Shown piece after piece: positions 15,781-20,255 of a DNA stretch of 20,255 nucleotides. Source of the DNA: an uncultured Bacteroidales bacterium (GTDB taxonomy: Bacteria > Bacteroidota > Bacteroidia > Bacteroidales > UBA932); contig CAKVDS010000046.1 of assembly GCA_934726455.1 (NCBI GenBank), positions 1 through 20,255 on the forward strand. Direction: 5' to 3'. Under the pieces are notes generated by a model. It saw only the letters and a program-made list of their open reading frames with translations. It searched no databases and was not told the DNA's origin. The position numbers and the translations under genes were made by a program. Position 1 is the stretch's first letter, and every line of letters begins with the position of its first letter.

Positions 15781-18700
15781 TCAGGCCTTTTTATAATCTT
15801 TCGGCAGCATTCCGAACTCGGCGGAGAAGATCTTGGAGAAGTACGAAATGTTGTTGAAGCCGACGGCATACATGACCTCCGAGACGGTCATCCCGGAGCC
15901 TGACGAGAGCAGCTGGGCCGCCCGCTTGAGACGGATGCTGCGCAGGAACTGGATGGCGGACATGCCCGTTATGGACTTTATCTTCCTGTAGAGCTGCGGA
16001 CGGGAATAGCCTATGTTCTGGCAAAGTTCATCGACTCCGTAGCCGGGTTCGCTGATGTGCTCCTCTATGTTGTCGATGCAGCTGCGGATGAATTTCTCGT
16101 CCACAGGCGTGGCGGTCACAGCCGACGGTTCAAGATTGACCTCGGTCCGGAACGACTGTCTCATGCACTCGCGCTGGCGGATGAGGTTGTCGATGCGGGA
16201 CATCAGCAGATCGGCATGGAAAGGCTTGGTTATGTAGTCGTCGGCGAGCATCTGGAAGCCTTCCATCTTGTAGACCGGCAGGTCCCGCGCCGAGACGAGG
16301 ATGACCGGGATGTGGGAGGTGACGTTGTTGTCCTTGATTCTCCGGCACAGCTCCAGACCGTTGAGCCCCGGCATCACCACATCTGTAAGGACGAGATCCG
16401 GTTGCTCGGAGATGGTCTTCTCATAGCCCTCGGACCCGTTTTTGGCCGTGATTACATTGTATCTGGTGGAGAGCAGGCTGAAGAGGTACTCCCTGAGCTC
16501 CGCGCTGTCGTCCACCACGAGCACGAGGTGCTCCCGCTCCACTCCGCCGCCGGTCGAGGCATGCCCGCCCCCGAACTCGGCAAGGGAGTCGTAGTTGGAG
16601 ATATGGTCGCTGTTCTCGTAGTCCCGGTCTATGTCCTCCGGGGCGAACTGCGAACACCCGTACGGTAGGAAGACATGGAACGAAGTCATCCCGCCGGGGA
16701 CTGACTCCACCCAAATACGCCCGGAATGCTCAAGCACGGCGGAGCGGCTGATAGACAGCCCGATGCCCATCCCTCCCCTGTCGTTGTTGCGCCCCTGGCG
16801 GAAACGGTCGAAGACGTACGGCAAGTCTTCGGGAAGGATACCTATCCCGAGATTGGACACGGTGAGACAGACCCCCTCCCGCCCGTCCGGAGCGGAAGTC
16901 TCGGAGACCTCCACACTTATCTGTCCGCCACGCTCCGGAGAATACTTGATGGCGTTGGACATGAGGTTGAGTATGACTTTCTCGATACTGTCCTTGTCGA
17001 TGAACAGTTTCTGGCTCAAGGGGTTCAGATTGACAGAGAACTCATAGCCGCGAGCCTTGGCAAGAGGCTGGAACAGAAGGCATATCTCCTCGACGAAACG
17101 GGAGAAGTCGATCTCCACCACATGCAGGCGCACTGCGCCGTTGTCGTATTTGCGAAGGTCTGTGATGGACTCTATATGCTTCTGGAGGATCTTGGCCGAC
17201 TGGTCCACAAGCTGCAGACGGCTTATGGTGGCCTTCCCGAGATTGGGGTTCTTCAGGAGTTCTTCGACCGGAGTGGTGATCAGGGTGAGCGGGGTCTTGA
17301 TCTCGTGAAGGAAGTCGGTATGGAACTTGAGCTCGTTCTCATTGCGCTCCTGCTGCTCCGCCCGGAGCTTTTCATCCATCTCCCTCTGATGCCTGCGAGC
17401 GTTGTCCTTGAGGGTCTTGGCTATGACCATGGCTGCTGAGACCAGCAAGATGAGGACATACAGGACCCCGGCCGGCCACGATGCATACCACGGCGGAAGT
17501 ATATGCAGGCTGACGGAAGACGGGGTCCCGCCCCAAAGTCCGTCATTGTTGGAGCCGTAGACGACGAAGGTGTACCGCCCCGGTCTGAGGTTGAGATAGG
17601 AGGCCGACGGGTTATGCCCGTCTGTGTAATGCCAGACATCGTCAAAACCCTGCATCCTGTATCGGTAAAGGTTCTTCTCGGGCTGGGCATAGTGCATCGA
17701 GGAGAAGCGGAACACCAGATTGTTGTCGCCGTGTCCGAGCCGCAATGCGCCTGTCACGGGATCATTCTTGCCGTTGACCGCCAACGAGGTGATGCGTACC
17801 TGCGGCGCGACAGGGTTGTCAGTAATTTCCATAGGGTTGAAGATGTTGAGCCCGTTGATGCCGCCGAACGCCATCCTGCCGTCCGGGAACATGGCCGCAT
17901 CCCAGATCTTGAACGCATTGCTCTGCAGGCCGTCGCTCCTCGTGAAAGTCTTGACCCCAAGGGTCTTGGGAGAAAACCTGACCAGCCCGTGACCGCCCAT
18001 CCAGAAGTTCCCCTCAGAGTCCTCGAGGATGGACTCGAACTCATTGTTCGGGAAACCGGGGCACGCCTGCCTGTCATAGACCCTGAATTCCAGGCTGTCG
18101 GAGACAGGGTCTGAGATCAGCTTGGCCAGACCAAGTCCCAGCACGGACACCCACAGGCTGTCATCAGCGGACTTGTGGATAAACGACACGAACTCTCCGG
18201 CACTGTCTCCGGAGCGCACATGCACCCTGTCGATCTTCCTGATGCTCCCGTCTTCCGAGCACAGGATGCGGTTGAGTCCGGAGCGGGTCCCCACCCATAC
18301 GACATCTCCGTCAGAGAGTATGTCGGTGGTGAAATCATCGCAGAGCGAAGACGGGTTCTTCCTCTCATAGCGCAGGCCGGCCCACCTGCCGGCCGAGAGA
18401 CGCCATACGCCAGAAGCCGTGGTGCCCCAAGTCGAACCCTTGGAGTCCTTGATGAACTTGTAGACACTGATGGCCTCCGGGAAACCGGGAAGCCGCTTCA
18501 TGGAGAAAGGCCGTCCGGCACACGCGGAAGCGACCTCCCGCGCAGCGACAACCCCGACACCATGATCCCACGAGCCGAGCCATATCGCCCCGTCGTCCCC
18601 CTCATATATCGCGGAGACCGGCATGGAGCGGAACATGGAGAGAGAGCTACGGTCCAATATCTGAACCCGGCCGCCATCCATGACGGCCACATTGCCGTCC

Positions 18701-19872
18701 CGCGAAGATGCCCACAGTCTGCCCCGGCTGTCCGTGAACATCGTCACAAGCTGGTTTTTGCCCCTTTCGGGGAACGGCGTCCAGAGCGAGAACGCGAGAT
18801 TGGTCCGCGTGCTGCGGAGACATCCGCTTCCGTTGGTGCCGATCCAGAGGACGAGCGAGCTGTCGAAGAACAGCGAGGAGACCTCAACGTCCGAAGTCTG
18901 CATGCCGTCGTCCCACGGAGTGATGACATCCGTGCATTTGAGACTTCCGGAATATTTCATTATGCCGTGGCCTTCTGTGGCGATGTAGATATTCCCGTCC
19001 CCGTCCAGACATGCGCAGCGGGAATCCATACCGTTCAGGGCCGTGAACGCCCCCGAGGAGCTGTCATAGACGAAAGTGCCGCTGTAAGCAGTGACGAGTA
19101 TGCGATCTTCTATACTCAGCATCGATGTCGCGAACACGCCCTCTCTGATATATCGCATGCCGTCCTGCTCGTTGAAAATGCCCACGCCGGCGGAAGTGCC
19201 CACAAGGACATCTTCCCCGTCGATGGCGCAGCCGGCGGAACATACACGCCCGGACGACCAGGAGCTGATGCTGTAGCCGTCAGGCCCGTCGCGCATCACC
19301 GACAGCCCGTCGTTGGTGCATAGCCAGACGGACTTGCCGTCGGCTGAAGGGAAAATCGAGTTGACGCAGTTGCCCGGCACGGAAAGAGTCTTGACGAATG
19401 TATCGGAGACGGTGTCGTAGATGGTGAGGCCGCCGTTTTCTGTGCCTATGTATAATCGATTGGCAATCAGTCTCAAGGAGCGGATGCGTGAGCTCCGCAG
19501 CATGGAATTGGACATGTCCCAGGTCTTAAGGTCGTTGCCGTCGTAGCGGCACAGGCCCGAGTAGGTGCCTATCCAGATATATCCTTCAGCGTCCTGGACG
19601 ATGGAGGACACGTCCGTGTGGGGCAGCCCCTCGTCCACGGAGAACTTCTCCATGTATGCGTGCTCCTGCGATGCGGAGGCATGTCCCTGGACGGCGCGCT
19701 CCTGGTCTGCGGCGGCTGTTTGGGCTGGGATTGCGGCTGCGGGTTTTGGGGCTGCGGCGTGCGTGGGGGCCGGCTCCCGTCTCCGGGCTGCGGCGCATGG
19801 ATGCCAGGTTTCCTGGCTCAGGACAAGCAGGAGCAGGATGGAAAATATCTGTATTCTGTTTTTTGCGGTCAT
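15781..19872 (-). CDS. Hybrid two-component system regulator (HTCS), AraC-type
   Basis: 1363 residues from the ATG at 19872, chosen because it begins the signal peptide MTAKNRIQIFSILLLLVLSQ; the longer frame to 20097 adds low-complexity residues only. An Ala/Pro-rich linker (about 27-70) precedes a periplasmic sensor of about fourteen Reg_prop blades (GYIWIGTYSGL, DVVWVGTRSGL and others), i.e. two seven-bladed propellers. A Y_Y_Y domain (about 699-794) and one membrane helix (about 800-820) follow. The kinase has HisKA with FLHEIKTP (His856), an N box NLMSNAIKYS (Asn973) and GMGIGLS. The receiver has VVDDS (Asp1121-1122), phospho-acceptor Asp1164 in LTDVVMPG, and Lys1216 in TKPF. The C-terminal AraC domain (about 1262-1363) ends VGFNNISYFSKIFSAEFGMLPKDYKKA-like. 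HTCS proteins sense an oligosaccharide in the periplasm and switch on the adjacent PUL. All catalytic residues are present. Its stop lies 13 bp before the -7 box of the operon promoter. Confidence 0.95.
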   Translation of the reverse strand: MTAKNRIQIFSILLLLVLSQETWHPCAAARRREPAPTHAAAPKPAAAIPAQTAAADQERAVQGHASASQEHAYMEKFSVDEGLPHTDVSSIVQDAEGYIWIGTYSGLCRYDGNDLKTWDMSNSMLRSSRIRSLRLIANRLYIGTENGGLTIYDTVSDTFVKTLSVPGNCVNSIFPSADGKSVWLCTNDGLSVMRDGPDGYSISSWSSGRVCSAGCAIDGEDVLVGTSAGVGIFNEQDGMRYIREGVFATSMLSIEDRILVTAYSGTFVYDSSSGAFTALNGMDSRCACLDGDGNIYIATEGHGIMKYSGSLKCTDVITPWDDGMQTSDVEVSSLFFDSSLVLWIGTNGSGCLRSTRTNLAFSLWTPFPERGKNQLVTMFTDSRGRLWASSRDGNVAVMDGGRVQILDRSSLSMFRSMPVSAIYEGDDGAIWLGSWDHGVGVVAAREVASACAGRPFSMKRLPGFPEAISVYKFIKDSKGSTWGTTASGVWRLSAGRWAGLRYERKNPSSLCDDFTTDILSDGDVVWVGTRSGLNRILCSEDGSIRKIDRVHVRSGDSAGEFVSFIHKSADDSLWVSVLGLGLAKLISDPVSDSLEFRVYDRQACPGFPNNEFESILEDSEGNFWMGGHGLVRFSPKTLGVKTFTRSDGLQSNAFKIWDAAMFPDGRMAFGGINGLNIFNPMEITDNPVAPQVRITSLAVNGKNDPVTGALRLGHGDNNLVFRFSSMHYAQPEKNLYRYRMQGFDDVWHYTDGHNPSASYLNLRPGRYTFVVYGSNNDGLWGGTPSSVSLHILPPWYASWPAGVLYVLILLVSAAMVIAKTLKDNARRHQREMDEKLRAEQQERNENELKFHTDFLHEIKTPLTLITTPVEELLKNPNLGKATISRLQLVDQSAKILQKHIESITDLRKYDNGAVRLHVVEIDFSRFVEEICLLFQPLAKARGYEFSVNLNPLSQKLFIDKDSIEKVILNLMSNAIKYSPERGGQISVEVSETSAPDGREGVCLTVSNLGIGILPEDLPYVFDRFRQGRNNDRGGMGIGLSISRSAVLEHSGRIWVESVPGGMTSFHVFLPYGCSQFAPEDIDRDYENSDHISNYDSLAEFGGGHASTGGGVEREHLVLVVDDSAELREYLFSLLSTRYNVITAKNGSEGYEKTISEQPDLVLTDVVMPGLNGLELCRRIKDNNVTSHIPVILVSARDLPVYKMEGFQMLADDYITKPFHADLLMSRIDNLIRQRECMRQSFRTEVNLEPSAVTATPVDEKFIRSCIDNIEEHISEPGYGVDELCQNIGYSRPQLYRKIKSITGMSAIQFLRSIRLKRAAQLLSSGSGMTVSEVMYAVGFNNISYFSKIFSAEFGMLPKDYKKA

Positions 19873-20123
19873 GTTTTCTGTTTCGCGGTGCTGCGTGGTC
19901 CGCGGTGCTGCTGCGGCGCCGGGTTTCGTTTCCACAGGGCGAGTGCGGCGGCTCCGTTTCCCTCTGCAAAAATAGGAATTTCCGCGATTTTCTCTCCACC
20001 TCATACCACCGCCACTCATCTGCATCGTGCCGGGCGCACCTGACACTCTCTCCCCCGTGCGCACGCGGCTTGTTCTGCGTTGTGCCGTCATCGCCATCAG
20101 CCATGTCGTAGCTCCCTCACCCC
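19873..20123 (-). promoter_or_regulatory. Upstream region and probable promoter of the HTCS gene
   Basis: On the - strand TATTTTTG (19967-19974) matches TAnnTTTG exactly and would give a leader of roughly 85-90 nt; no convincing -33 box is visible. GCGGAAAT (complement of 19978-19985) and TTTTTGCAGA (complement of 19963-19972) are shared with the operon promoter region. The leader contains GCAGCACCGCG twice, 17 bp apart (19884-19894 and 19901-19911). The stretch 19986-20123 is GC-rich; I see no gene in it. Confidence 0.45.
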
Positions 20124-20255
20124 GTCACTCTCCTCGTCACTCTCCTCGTCACTCTCCCCGTCACTCTCCCGACACTCTCCCCGACACTCTCCCCGTCACT
20201 CTCCCCGTCACTCTCCCCGTCACTCTCCCCGTCACTCTCCCCGTCACTCTCCCCG
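20124..20255. repeat. Array of eleven 12-bp tandem repeats
   Basis: Unit GTCACTCTCCCC. Ten 12-bp units and one 11-bp unit (20160-20170, one C short) run from 20124 to 20254, and the array continues past the window edge. Variants: CTCC-T-C endings in the first two units and GACACTCT in the units at 20171 and 20183; the rightmost five are identical. A degenerate copy lies at about 20042-20056. On the - strand the unit reads GGGGAGAGTGAC, which could encode Gly-Glu-Ser-Asp, but the short unit shifts the frame and a stop follows near 20119. I cannot tell whether it is coding. Confidence 0.9.

Noticed and set aside
18175..19323. 382-codon + strand frame opposite the HTCS sensor
   Set aside because: Antisense shadow of the propeller repeats; its composition is Arg/Ala-rich and no domain is visible.
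19873..20097. N-terminal extension of the HTCS from an ATG at 20097
   Set aside because: It would place 75 low-complexity residues before a clear signal peptide and would cover a TAnnTTTG promoter box.
20124..20255. CRISPR array
   Set aside because: The units are 12 bp and directly adjacent with no spacers; this is a simple tandem repeat.

Overview
The window looks like a chromosomal segment of a Bacteroidales bacterium. The evidence is a SusC/SusD pair, a hybrid two-component system (HTCS) regulator, many SPII lipoproteins and promoter boxes of the Bacteroidetes type (TAnnTTTG). The main cluster is visibly GC-rich, which would fit an Alistipes/Rikenellaceae-like or Cryptobacteroides-like lineage better than Bacteroides proper. 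That placement is inference.

Left edge (1 to about 1900): two imperfect 18-bp repeats, resembling the end of an IS21-type element, abut the C-terminal remnant of a DUF4143-type AAA ATPase on the + strand, which ends in a hairpin terminator. Convergent to it is an intact, different DUF4143 ATPase on the - strand. This part is more AT-rich than the rest and reads as an accessory patch next to the polysaccharide cluster.

Centre (1898 to 15593, all on the - strand): one polysaccharide utilization locus (PUL). In transcription order it encodes a PKD/CBM-like lipoprotein, SusC, SusD, a beta-propeller lipoprotein, a GH110-type beta-helix glycosidase, an esterase fused to a six-hairpin glycosidase, and a GH43-like beta-propeller lipoprotein with a large insert. 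From susC onward, genes overlap or lie at most 12 bp apart, so they form one operon. A perfect 12-bp stem-loop separates the first gene from susC.

Right part (15781 to 19872, - strand): a full HTCS regulator with periplasmic propeller sensor, histidine kinase, receiver and AraC DNA-binding domain. It sits directly upstream of the operon it presumably controls. Two short sequence elements are shared between its own promoter region and the promoter region of the operon. Upstream of it, an array of eleven 12-bp tandem repeats runs off the window end.

Working model (inference): the surface PKD/CBM lipoprotein and SusD capture a galactose-containing glycan and SusC imports it. The esterase removes acyl groups, the GH110 enzyme removes alpha-galactose, and the six-hairpin glycosidase and propeller enzymes remove other sugars. 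A released oligosaccharide is sensed by the HTCS. The substrate cannot be named from sequence alone. No sulfatase is present in the window.
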